The notes: generated by a model not told the origin, from the letters alone. Positions 1-6,029 are shown, counted from the first letter of the stretch. The stretch is DNA of 6,785 nucleotides from Planctomycetota bacterium (GCA_017885385.1 JAFNGF010000037.1:1-6785), one strand, 5' to 3'. A program made the numbers and translations.

Positions 1-300
1 GTCTCGCAAATCCTGCTGCGGCAGGGCATAAAGCACAAATACGCCGAACAGAGGTCTGCCCGCCGGGCGAAGGCCAGGACTTTGGCGCGCGCCAAGGGCA
101 GGCCCTTTAACAAGGCAGAAAGAATCGCCGTGGAAAAAGCCGCCAAGCAAGCAGAAGAAAAAGCCAAGGCTGAAGCTGAGGCCGCCAAAGCAGCCGAGGA
201 AAAAGTCAAAGCCGAAGCCAAGACAAAGTCCGAGCCAAAGGAGGAGCCTCAAAACGCACCATCCTCTGGCCAGCAAGCAGACAAAAGCGATGAGAGTTGA
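1..300 (+). CDS. rpsP: 30S ribosomal protein S16, C-terminal part with long charged tail (5' truncated by window)
   Basis: Frame 1 is open from the first base to the TGA at 298-300, so the gene starts outside the window. The first residues (VSQILLRQGI) match the end of the S16 core, which usually reads as a 'QPTDTV..LL...G' segment. S16 is a small-subunit protein that binds 16S rRNA early in assembly. After about residue 20 comes a tail of roughly 75 residues, first basic (RSARRAKAR) and then Ala/Glu/Lys-rich, probably helical and then disordered. Typical S16 proteins total only about 80-90 residues, so this tail roughly doubles the protein. The gene overlaps trmD by 11 bases, as expected for a coupled rpsP-trmD operon, and rimM is absent from the junction. 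A TTG at 82 could start a 72-residue ORF, but I regard it as internal because the frame continues upstream with S16-like sequence. The identification rests on the short core segment plus the strong context of trmD. Confidence 0.85.
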   Translation, partial: VSQILLRQGIKHKYAEQRSARRAKARTLARAKGRPFNKAERIAVEKAAKQAEEKAKAEAEAAKAAEEKVKAEAKTKSEPKEEPQNAPSSGQQADKSDES

Positions 301-991
301 CATTCTCACACTTTTTCCGGAGATGTTTGAATCGCCGCTCGGCTGCTCGACGATAAAAAGGGCACAAGAGGCGCACATAGTCGAAATCGTCCTTACCAAC
401 ATAAGGGATTTTGCCCAGGACAAATACAGAAAAGTTGACGACAAACCTTACGGCGGCGGGCCTGGTATGGTGATGATGCCAGGCCCGGTTTTCGACTGCT
501 TCGAGCACGTCCAGAAGCTCTCGCCCGAAAAAGGCCGGATCATTCTGCTCACACCTCAGGGGCAAAAGTTCGACCAGAGAAAAGCTGCCGAACTGAGCAA
601 AGAAAACAGGCTCATTTTGATTTCCGGCAAATACGAAGGGTTCGATGAGCGGATTCGCATTGGTCTGCAGGCCGAGCAAATCTCAATCGGCGATTATGTT
701 TTGAGCGGCGGCGAATTAGCCGCGATGGTGATTATCGATGCGGTAGTCAGATTGCTGCCCGGCGTGCTCGGCGATGAGAATTCGGCAAAAGACGATTCAT
801 TTAGCGAATCCGCCGGTGGCGGACTGGAGTATCCGCAATATACCAGACCGGAGGTTTTTCGCGGCTTAAAAGTTCCCGAGGTTCTTTTAAGCGGTGACCA
901 CAAGAAAATCGCCGACTGGCGTCGTCAGCAGGCATTGGAACGCACCCAAAAATGGCGACCAGATTTGCTAAAAGACGACAACAAAGTGTAG
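290..991 (+). CDS. trmD: tRNA (guanine-N1-)-methyltransferase TrmD
   Basis: TrmD methylates N1 of G37, next to the anticodon, using S-adenosylmethionine, and so prevents +1 frameshifting. It acts in the cytoplasm as a homodimer with a SPOUT trefoil knot. The 233-residue protein is close to the usual length (about 230-255). Visible family signatures are MRVDILTLFPEMF at 1-13, YGGGPGM at 54-60, LLTPQGQ at 86-92, GKYEGFDERI at 113-122, ISIGDYVLSGGELAAM at 131-146, PGVLG at 157-161, YPQYTRP at 181-187, VLLSGDH at 198-204 and RPDLL at 223-227. Arg154 and Asp169 fall where the catalytic Arg and Asp of the family lie. The start ATG overlaps the end of rpsP by 11 bases and has no clear Shine-Dalgarno, which fits translational coupling. 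The gene ends at TAG 989-991 and is followed at once by a perfect 7-bp palindrome. rplS, the usual next gene, is displaced about 5.2 kb downstream. Confidence 0.97.
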   Translation: MRVDILTLFPEMFESPLGCSTIKRAQEAHIVEIVLTNIRDFAQDKYRKVDDKPYGGGPGMVMMPGPVFDCFEHVQKLSPEKGRIILLTPQGQKFDQRKAAELSKENRLILISGKYEGFDERIRIGLQAEQISIGDYVLSGGELAAMVIIDAVVRLLPGVLGDENSAKDDSFSESAGGGLEYPQYTRPEVFRGLKVPEVLLSGDHKKIADWRRQQALERTQKWRPDLLKDDNKV

Positions 992-1008
992 GGTATGCTG
1001 TGCATACC
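992..1008. repeat. Short perfect palindrome (copy A of a GC-rich intergenic repeat)
   Basis: GGTATGC and GCATACC flank a 3-base TGT loop, starting one base after the trmD stop codon. The arms resemble the outer arms of the longer elements at 3289-3330 and 4762-4810, so this looks like the same element with its centre deleted. It could act as an mRNA 3' hairpin, but no T-run follows, so I do not call it an intrinsic terminator. Confidence 0.6.
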
Positions 1009-1052
1009 GCTTCCCCTCGACTCCCAAATACCACTGTGAGAACTATCAGCGT

Positions 1053-1766
1053 TTAGTACATCCCAACCCAGATATAGACTCCAGGTTCCAAAAGCAATCT
1101 ATACTCTGAATCTGAAGGAGGAATGTCGATATTTTGCGTCCCTATGATCAGGCCCCAAGGCAGGAAGCCTCCGCCCCAACGTGCCATGATATAGCCAGTG
1201 CCATTCTTGTCCTCGCAGAGAAAAACGGTCTTAGGGTTCAATGCTTTCAATGATTTCGGCCACTCCTCGTAAGGTATTCTTGGAGCAATCTCACGTTCAT
1301 CGGGTTTGCGAAACGTTCTTAGTAAATCCCGTATGGATTCGATACCACCCTTACTTCTTACCCGGTCTTTAAAGCCACAGGCGAAAGACTTAAAAGGAGG
1401 CCGATTCAGATGCGAATCCTCAGGAACGAATAAAGATGCAACAAATAGTGCAATAGACACTAATGGAATGATAATCTCGGCAAAGAGTGCAACTTTTCTT
1501 CTCCTGGTGCTTTTCCTCCAACAACGAAATAGTCTCACAATACCTGCAACAAGACAGTAGATAATGAAAAGACCTATCATCGGATATGTTGGGCAGACCA
1601 AAAAATATATTAGATAAGGGCTGAATCTACCACATAGATACGAGAGCCCTCCGAAGGAGATGAGGAAGATACATATAGTGGGCAGGACAAGGTAAATCAC
1701 GTCCCACTTATTCCAGTCAAGACTGGCGGTTTTCTTCTTGCTTTGTTGTATCTCTTGGCTCTGCAT
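1053..1766 (-). CDS. Multi-TM membrane protein of unknown function
   Basis: I do not recognise a named family. From the ATG at 1766 the protein has 237 residues. It has a polar N-terminus, then hydrophobic stretches at about 22-45, 50-80 (possibly two passes) and 93-113, with a basic loop (RCWRKSTRRRK, 81-91) between the last two. This predicts an inner-membrane protein. The C-terminal part of about 120 residues is soluble. It contains WPKSLKALNPKTVFL (169-183), an aromatic/Gly-rich stretch at 192-205 and EPGVYIW (227-233), and resembles from memory a recurrent planctomycete hypothetical-protein tail. An in-frame TTG at 1823 would add 19 residues. I prefer the ATG because neither site has a clear Shine-Dalgarno and the shorter form leaves about 90 bases for divergent promoters with the sulfatase gene. 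The DNA looks more AT-rich than its neighbours, which may indicate separate acquisition. It is transcribed against trmD. Confidence 0.7.
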   Translation of the reverse strand: MQSQEIQQSKKKTASLDWNKWDVIYLVLPTICIFLISFGGLSYLCGRFSPYLIYFLVCPTYPMIGLFIIYCLVAGIVRLFRCWRKSTRRRKVALFAEIIIPLVSIALFVASLFVPEDSHLNRPPFKSFACGFKDRVRSKGGIESIRDLLRTFRKPDEREIAPRIPYEEWPKSLKALNPKTVFLCEDKNGTGYIMARWGGGFLPWGLIIGTQNIDIPPSDSEYRLLLEPGVYIWVGMY

Positions 1767-1796
1767 TTTTGTTCGTGACTTGCCAATATTTGTCTT

Positions 1797-1804
1797 TATA
1801 TAAT
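1797..1804 (+). promoter_or_regulatory. Possible -10 element upstream of the sulfatase gene
   Basis: TATATAAT sits about 52 bases before the sulfatase ATG, between the divergent genes, and contains a perfect TATAAT at 1799-1804. No good -35 box stands at 16-18 bases, and the best TTG-like hexamer (TTGCCA) is too close. The call is weak. Confidence 0.3.
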
Positions 1805-1842
1805 CGTACCATCTCGAAGCCAATTCTGCACTTAGAAATAAT

Positions 1843-1848
1843 AGGAAG
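1843..1848 (+). promoter_or_regulatory. Ribosome binding site deciding the sulfatase start
   Basis: AGGAAG ends 7 bases before the ATG at 1856. This spacing, and the fact that the Tat signal begins directly at this ATG, select it over the in-frame TTG at 1769, which would add 29 residues unlike a signal peptide. Confidence 0.75.
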
Positions 1849-1855
1849 TAATAAG

Positions 1856-3271
1856 ATGAAAAACCTAAATCGACGGCAATTCCTTAATTTGGTGGCAGGT
1901 GGTGCAGCAGCGATCCCGCTGGCCGGCTGCCAAAGTGAGCTTCTCAGGCGTGGTGGCGGTGCAAAAAAGACGCCAAACATAGTATTTCTTCTAACCGATG
2001 ATCATAGATGGGACGCGATGGGCTGTGCGGGCAATCCGAATATCTATACGCCGAACATCGACAATATGGCAAAAAACGGCGTCAAGTTTACAAACGCCTT
2101 CGTTACGACCTCTATATGTGCATGTAGTCGTGCCAGCATTTTTTCCGGCCAGTGGGTAAGCCGGCACGGAATCAAAGACTTTGCGACCAGCTTCTCGCCG
2201 GAGGCGCTGGCACAAACCTATCCGATGCTGCTCCGCCAAGCGGGATACAGGACCGGATTTGTCGGGAAATATGGCGTGGGCAGAGGGCAAGATTTCCCCG
2301 GCGATAAATTCGACTTCTGGCGTGGTTGTCCCGGGCAATGCGACCCATACGAACGCAAGGATAAAGACGGCAACTACAAACATCTTACGCAGCTTATGGG
2401 CGAGCAGGCGATTGAATTTCTGCGAGGCTGCTCAAAGGACCAGCCCTTCTGCCTGTCGGTAAGCTTCAAGGCCCCGCACGTTCAGGACGCCGACCCGCGA
2501 CAATTCGTGTACGACCGTGCCCATGCGAATCTGTATAAAGATGCCACTATGCCCGTTCCCGAAACGGCTGATCCCAAGTATTTCGAGGCTCTGCCCGAAT
2601 TCCTGCAAAACTCCGAGGCTCGAAGGCGCTGGCAGATACGCTTTGCCACGCCGGAGAAATACCAGGAATCGGTTAGGAGCTATTATCGCCTGATTACCGG
2701 CGTGGATTTCGTGATTGGGGAAGTCCGCCAGGAGCTTAACCGCCTTAATTTTGACGATAACACCGTCATCATATTTACTGGCGATAATGGTTTTTACCTC
2801 GGCGAGCACGGCCTGGCCGGCAAATGGTTTCCTCACGAAGAGTCCGTTCGCGTGCCGCTGATTGTTTTTGATCCGAGGCTGCCGAAGCCCAGGCGTGGTA
2901 TCACTGCGGAGCAGTTCGCGCTGAATGTGGATATTGCGCCGACGATACTGGAGTTTGGTGGCGTCCCTGTGCCACGTCAGATGCAAGGTCGCAGCCTTGT
3001 GCCGCTACTGAAAGGCCAAAAACCCAAGTGGCGAAGCGAATTCTTCTACGAGCATCCATTCGAGCACAAAACCATTGCCAAGAGCGAGGCTCTCCGCACG
3101 CAGCGCTACAAATACGCCCGCTATGTTGACTTCGGCTACGAAGAGCTTTACGATTTGAAAAACGACCACCACGAGATAGTCAACCTGGCTAAAGACGAAA
3201 AATACCGACAGCTCTTGGAGTCTTTGCGAAATCGCTGCGACGAGCTGGGACAAAAAGCCAAGGGTACGTAG
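1856..3271 (+). CDS. Tat-exported lipoprotein sulfatase (S1 / alkaline phosphatase superfamily)
   Basis: This 471-residue protein is a likely formylglycine-dependent sulfatase that hydrolyses sulfate esters, perhaps on polysaccharides; the substrate is unknown. Residues 5-10 (NRRQFL) form a twin-arginine motif. A hydrophobic stretch and the lipobox LAGC with Cys25 follow, predicting Tat export and lipid anchoring. The core shows NIVFLLTDDHRWD (41-53, metal-binding Asp48/49), CACSR (88-92, Cys88 the expected formylglycine precursor), GKYGVG (137-142), APH (206-208), FTGDNG (307-312, metal-binding Asp310/Asn311), LGEHGL (315-320) with Lys323, EESVRVPLIV (328-337) and a C-terminal ELYDLKND stretch (430-437). 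Two core motifs depart from textbook forms. The usual Pro/Ala of C-x-P/A-x-R is Cys90, and the GKWH motif reads GKYG, lacking the His. I am sure of the superfamily and unsure of the subfamily. No maturase gene is in the window. Its start and Shine-Dalgarno are given in a separate entry. Confidence 0.93.
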   Translation: MKNLNRRQFLNLVAGGAAAIPLAGCQSELLRRGGGAKKTPNIVFLLTDDHRWDAMGCAGNPNIYTPNIDNMAKNGVKFTNAFVTTSICACSRASIFSGQWVSRHGIKDFATSFSPEALAQTYPMLLRQAGYRTGFVGKYGVGRGQDFPGDKFDFWRGCPGQCDPYERKDKDGNYKHLTQLMGEQAIEFLRGCSKDQPFCLSVSFKAPHVQDADPRQFVYDRAHANLYKDATMPVPETADPKYFEALPEFLQNSEARRRWQIRFATPEKYQESVRSYYRLITGVDFVIGEVRQELNRLNFDDNTVIIFTGDNGFYLGEHGLAGKWFPHEESVRVPLIVFDPRLPKPRRGITAEQFALNVDIAPTILEFGGVPVPRQMQGRSLVPLLKGQKPKWRSEFFYEHPFEHKTIAKSEALRTQRYKYARYVDFGYEELYDLKNDHHEIVNLAKDEKYRQLLESLRNRCDELGQKAKGT

Positions 3272-3288
3272 CCAGACGTAGATGCAGA

Positions 3289-3330
3289 GTATGCTGCGGG
3301 TTCCCACGGCGCGAGCGCCCTGCGCGTACC
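3289..3330. repeat. GC-rich palindromic intergenic repeat, copy B
   Basis: The element begins 18 bases after the sulfatase stop. Outer arms GTATGC (3289-3294) and GCGTAC (3324-3329) pair with one G-T wobble, and GCGGG (3296-3300) and CCTGC (3319-3323) extend the stem after a single-base bulge. An inner GGCGC/GCGCC hairpin lies at 3308-3319. The ten bases GGGTTCCCAC (3298-3307) recur exactly in copy C. Both copies are followed by TACCA and then TTGC. Confidence 0.6.
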
Positions 3331-3361
3331 ATTTGCCTGAATTGGCACTCTTTACCTTTGG

Positions 3362-3385
3362 GCAGAGGGTTCCAGGACTCTCTGC
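3362..3385 (+). terminator. Hairpin between convergent genes, possible terminator
   Basis: GCAGAG (3362-3367) pairs with CTCTGC (3380-3385). Four further inner pairs, two of them G-U on the plus transcript, close a CCAG loop. It lies between the sulfatase stop and the stop of the convergent PEP-CTERM gene at 3392. No T-run follows on either strand, so Rho-independent termination is not established. The stem is better formed in the plus-strand RNA than in the minus. Confidence 0.35.
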
Positions 3386-3391
3386 TGCGTC

Positions 3392-4348
3392 TTACGGTTT
3401 CCGACGCCCGGCCAACGCCAGAGCACCGAGACCCAAAAGAACCATCGTCGCGGGCTCCGGGACAGAGAGGAACTGCGACGGGTCCAGTGCAGTATCGGAA
3501 ATACGCACTTCGTCAATGAACCCATAGACACGGTCAACATGACCGCCGTTCCACAATCCACGGGCAAGCGTCCAGGTTCCGGCTTGCCAGTCAGCGCCCG
3601 ATCCATTGCCGATAGCTAAGCGCGGGTCGGTGCTGCTGAAGCTGGTCTGACCGACCAGAATGTTGTTGAGGTACAGCGACAAAGTCGAACCGTCACTGAC
3701 GCCGACCACGTTGTACCACTGGCCGGTCTCGATCGCAGCGGCAGCGGATACAGCCTGATGGTTAAGTCCAGCCATATCAGTGAACTCGATAGCCACCGCA
3801 GCACCCGGACGAGTCGAGAAGTATAGCGGCGCCTTAGTGCCGTCACCGATAGCCACATCCCTGCCGTCGCGGCCGACGATCGTATGGTATCCATTCGCTA
3901 CATCGTAGGTAGGTTTGAACGAAACCTCTATAGTAAATGCCGCAGGCGTAATGGTCTCAATATTTATTCCGCCCGGGAGGCTTTGGGCCGACCAGGTCAT
4001 TGCAGCAGGACAACAACCGCCTGTGCTGGCCATACTCAGATTGTTCGCAACGCCGGTCAAAGGCACCTGCGCCGCGGCAACGTCCGAAGACCAGTTGAAA
4101 CCGGCCCAGGAATATTCCCACGTTGTCAGGTTGTTACCATTGCCGCTCCAATCGTGCGCCGCTTCTCGCCATACTGTCCGACCATCTGAGTCCGGCATGG
4201 GATTGCCCGCGGCAACAGTACCGGCAGGATTGTCGATCACGGGATTACCGATGTCATCAAACCGCCAGTAAGCAACCGTGGTTGCCGATCCCGCAGAAGC
4301 AAAACCTACTATGACCACCAACGGCAGAAGTAAGGTTAGTCTTTTCAT
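3392..4348 (-). CDS. PEP-CTERM surface protein with a LamG-like (concanavalin A-type) domain
   Basis: The 318-residue protein begins with a Sec signal peptide (MKRLTLLLPLVVIVGFASA, about 1-19). It ends with a PEP-CTERM sorting signal: PEP at 297-299, a hydrophobic helix at about 301-313 and the basic tail GRRKP. Such proteins are cleaved by an exosortase and retained in or beyond the outer envelope. The middle resembles LamG/concanavalin A-like lectin folds, which often bind glycans: AYWRFDD (26-32), FTIEVSFKP (138-146), WYNVVGVSDGS (211-221), LSLYLNNILVGQT (223-235) and GFIDEVRISDTAL (276-288). That last motif is a typical closing strand of LamG domains. A vicinal CysCys pair sits at 112-113. 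No catalytic motif is visible, so I infer a binding or structural role. The start is supported by GGGAGGAG six bases upstream. The gene converges on the sulfatase gene, so co-transcription is excluded. No exosortase is encoded in this window. Confidence 0.88.
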   Translation of the reverse strand: MKRLTLLLPLVVIVGFASAGSATTVAYWRFDDIGNPVIDNPAGTVAAGNPMPDSDGRTVWREAAHDWSGNGNNLTTWEYSWAGFNWSSDVAAAQVPLTGVANNLSMASTGGCCPAAMTWSAQSLPGGINIETITPAAFTIEVSFKPTYDVANGYHTIVGRDGRDVAIGDGTKAPLYFSTRPGAAVAIEFTDMAGLNHQAVSAAAAIETGQWYNVVGVSDGSTLSLYLNNILVGQTSFSSTDPRLAIGNGSGADWQAGTWTLARGLWNGGHVDRVYGFIDEVRISDTALDPSQFLSVPEPATMVLLGLGALALAGRRKP

Positions 4349-4354
4349 GTACCA

Positions 4355-4362
4355 CTCCTCCC
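4355..4362 (-). promoter_or_regulatory. Strong Shine-Dalgarno of the PEP-CTERM gene
   Basis: Read on the minus strand, GGGAGGAG stands 6 bases before the ATG at 4348-4346. It is the best ribosome binding site in the window and fixes the start at the signal peptide. Confidence 0.8.
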
Positions 4363-4457
4363 TTCATTAATATCAAATGGCTCCGAAGAACACTTGCGCA
4401 GTCAATCGGGCAGGCAGTCAGACTAAGTTGCGCAAATCGCACGCCGCCTTTTACCTA

Positions 4458-4487
4458 TTTATACTATTGCCCCTATATTCTTGTCAA
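4458..4487 (-). promoter_or_regulatory. Sigma-70-like promoter for the PEP-CTERM gene
   Basis: On the minus strand a perfect TTGACA (-35, 4487-4482) is followed after 18 bases by TATAAA (-10, 4463-4458). Transcription would start near 4450, giving a leader of about 100 bases before the ATG. The match is good, but it is judged by eye only. Confidence 0.55.
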
Positions 4488-4740
4488 GGTCTTTTTTCTC
4501 GCGATCCAAAAATCCGTGCCTCGAAATGGAGATAGCATCCACCGTTTGGCTTACATAAGAACTTATTCTCAAAGCAGATACGAAAACGGGAAGCCGAGAA
4601 TTTCCGCCCTGGCCAGCCAAAGCCGTAGCTGATTTTGGCAAAGATCTGCGCCGCTGTTCAAGCGCAAATGGGCAGGCATCGGATGGATGGTGCCTGATGC
4701 AGCAGCGGATGCCCGAGAATCTGTTCCGGCGCAAAAATGG
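4488..4740. other. Non-coding stretch between divergent genes, with a nested hairpin
   Basis: With flanking sites, the gap between the PEP-CTERM and zinc-ribbon genes is about 490 bases. I see no credible gene in it: the open frames lack family features and ribosome binding sites. The clearest structure is GGGCA (4670-4674) pairing with TGCCC (4710-4714), and, as an alternative that shares bases with it, CAGGCA (4673-4678) pairing with TGCCTG (4691-4696). A small RNA or leader is possible but unsupported. Confidence 0.4.
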
Positions 4741-4769
4741 TTGATTTTGGGTAACAGGCGAGGTAGGAT
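4741..4769 (+). promoter_or_regulatory. Candidate promoter of the zinc-ribbon gene
   Basis: TTGATT (4741-4746) and TAGGAT (4764-4769) are separated by exactly 17 bases. Transcription would start near 4776. The palindromic repeat at 4762-4810 would then lie almost wholly in the transcribed leader, just before the Shine-Dalgarno. Inferred from spacing and consensus only. Confidence 0.4.
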
Positions 4770-4810
4770 ACCCTGTGGGTTCCCACTCCGTGCGGGCCCC
4801 TGTGCATACC
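4762..4810. repeat. GC-rich palindromic intergenic repeat, copy C
   Basis: The element contains GTGGGTTCCCAC (4775-4786), itself a 5-bp hairpin, then GTGCGGGCCCC (4790-4800) and the right arm GTGCATACC (4802-4810). GGTA at 4762-4765 can pair with the terminal TACC. GGGTTCCCAC is identical to copy B, and the right end CTGTGCATACC is identical to copy A. The three copies therefore belong to one family. Confidence 0.6.
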
Positions 4811-4841
4811 AGTTGCGGTTTCATTGAGCGGAGAGCATAAA

Positions 4842-5984
4842 ATGCTCTGTCCAAAATGCGGCAAAGAAAATCCAGACAATGTTGGGACGTGTACTGCCTG
4901 CAATTATGAGCTGCCGGCAGTCTCGGCTGAGGGCAAAAGAGTCGATGTCCGAATCAGCAGACCGGCTATACTGTCACTCGTCCTTGCGATTCTGCCCCTT
5001 CTTGCCTGGCCTCTCGCAATAGGAATGCCGGCGAAGATTGTCGCTCATGCTGGCCTTATCCTGGCGTTCTCTGCCGTAATTGTCGGCATTGTCGGTCTTG
5101 TCCAAATCGAGCTAAGTGCCGGCCGGTTAGTAGGCAGGGGCTTTGCAATAGTAGGGATCGCCATTCCCGTCGTCTTACTTTGCCTGCTATTCCTGCCGCG
5201 AATTTTCCTCAGGCCAAGAAGTACGGCCTACCGAATGGTCTGCGGCTCGAATCTCTCCCAGATCGGCAAGGCGATGCTTATCTATGCCAACGATTATGAG
5301 GACAAACTGCCGCGGGCCGGCGGACGTGCCAGCACTTGGCAGCCGAAGATAAACAACTGGCAGGCCGGCGACCGAATTACTGCCTATGGCTTACAGCCAG
5401 ATGGCACTGGCGGAGCGGCAAGTATTTCTGCCAGCTTCTATCTTTTGATCAAGTATAGTGAGATTTCGGCAAAAACGTTTGTTTGCACCCATGACAAAGG
5501 GACAATGGAGTTTAAGGCCGCCGAATATGGCGTGCGGGACAAAGAGCTTATTGATCTCTGGGATTTTGGCCCTGAGCCCTGGAAGCATTGTAGCTATGCT
5601 TATCATACACCCTACGGGTCATACGCCTTGACGACATCGAGCGAACCGGGCATGGCCGTGGCGGCTGACCGCAATCCCTGGATTGCCACCGGCAAACTAA
5701 AGGCGAGGAATTTCTCGCTTTTCAAACCCGATGGCGACATAAAACAGCAGAAGGCTGGAAACTCTTTAGTCCATCAAGAAGACGGACAAAACGTGTTGTT
5801 TGTGGATAGTCACGCATACTTTGAGAAACGGGCCTATTGCGCCATCAATGATGACAATATCTACACCTTCTGGAATGGCGGGGATATAAGACGAGGCGGC
5901 GCACCCGTAGTTGGCAGCAGCCAACCTATGGATAGAAAAGACTCGTTCCTGGTGCACGATCCGCCGGCACAGGGCGGCAAATAG
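4842..5984 (+). CDS. Zinc-ribbon membrane protein with DUF1559-like (H-X9-DG type) extracytoplasmic region
   Basis: From the ATG at 4842 the protein has 380 residues. GGAG at 4830-4833 lies at good spacing, so I prefer this to the TTG at 4824. The N-terminus is a zinc ribbon with Cys3, Cys6, Cys17 and Cys20 (CPKCGKENPDN...CTAC). Three hydrophobic segments follow at about 41-60, 66-90 and 101-122, reminiscent of DUF4190-type membrane domains. The rest has the look of the DUF1559 pseudopilin-like family of Planctomycetes: CGSNLSQIGKAMLIYANDY (134-152), then HQEDGQNVLFVDSH (311-324), which corresponds to the H-X9-DG motif but with ten intervening residues and Ser for Gly. INDDNIYTFWNGGD (335-348) is a further recognisable block. 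Usual relatives start with a type IV pilin-like helix; here zinc ribbon plus TM segments replace it. The predicted form is a membrane-anchored protein with a cytoplasmic zinc finger. Its function is unknown. Confidence 0.8.
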   Translation: MLCPKCGKENPDNVGTCTACNYELPAVSAEGKRVDVRISRPAILSLVLAILPLLAWPLAIGMPAKIVAHAGLILAFSAVIVGIVGLVQIELSAGRLVGRGFAIVGIAIPVVLLCLLFLPRIFLRPRSTAYRMVCGSNLSQIGKAMLIYANDYEDKLPRAGGRASTWQPKINNWQAGDRITAYGLQPDGTGGAASISASFYLLIKYSEISAKTFVCTHDKGTMEFKAAEYGVRDKELIDLWDFGPEPWKHCSYAYHTPYGSYALTTSSEPGMAVAADRNPWIATGKLKARNFSLFKPDGDIKQQKAGNSLVHQEDGQNVLFVDSHAYFEKRAYCAINDDNIYTFWNGGDIRRGGAPVVGSSQPMDRKDSFLVHDPPAQGGK

Positions 5985-6029
5985 GTGGTCGCCCTATCTT
6001 GAAAAAGGCCAAGTTTCTGCAAAAAAGGC

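Noticed and set aside
206..679. 157-codon open frame on the minus strand
   Set aside because: It lies antisense to rpsP and trmD, whose protein motifs are unmistakable. The antisense product has no family features.
992..1020. Intrinsic terminator of trmD
   Set aside because: The palindrome is perfect but only 7 bp long with a 3-base loop, and no T-run follows. Its similarity to other repeats explains it better.
1769..1855. Extended TTG start for the sulfatase
   Set aside because: The extra 29 residues precede the Tat signal and would bury it. The ATG at 1856 has a good Shine-Dalgarno.
2432..2986. 184-codon open frame on the minus strand
   Set aside because: It is antisense to the sulfatase catalytic region and is explained by the codon bias of the real gene.
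3884..4271. Two overlapping plus-strand open frames
   Set aside because: They oppose the PEP-CTERM gene, which has a signal peptide, sorting signal and strong ribosome binding site, and show no domain of their own.
4629..4750. Direct repeat of a TGATTTTGG motif (4631 and 4742)
   Set aside because: The match is only about nine bases with no extension, so chance is a sufficient explanation.
992..4810. CRISPR-like array from the three similar repeats
   Set aside because: The copies are 1-2 kb apart, differ in length and are separated by genes. There are no regular spacers or cas genes.
4459..4903. Minus-strand open frames in the gap before the zinc-ribbon gene
   Set aside because: They run through promoter-like and palindromic DNA and into the zinc-ribbon gene start. 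They have no ribosome binding site and low-complexity, Arg/Pro-type translations.
1053..5984. A single polysaccharide-utilisation operon made of the four inserted genes
   Set aside because: The genes alternate strands, no transporter, regulator or glycoside hydrolase is present, and no shared promoter is possible.
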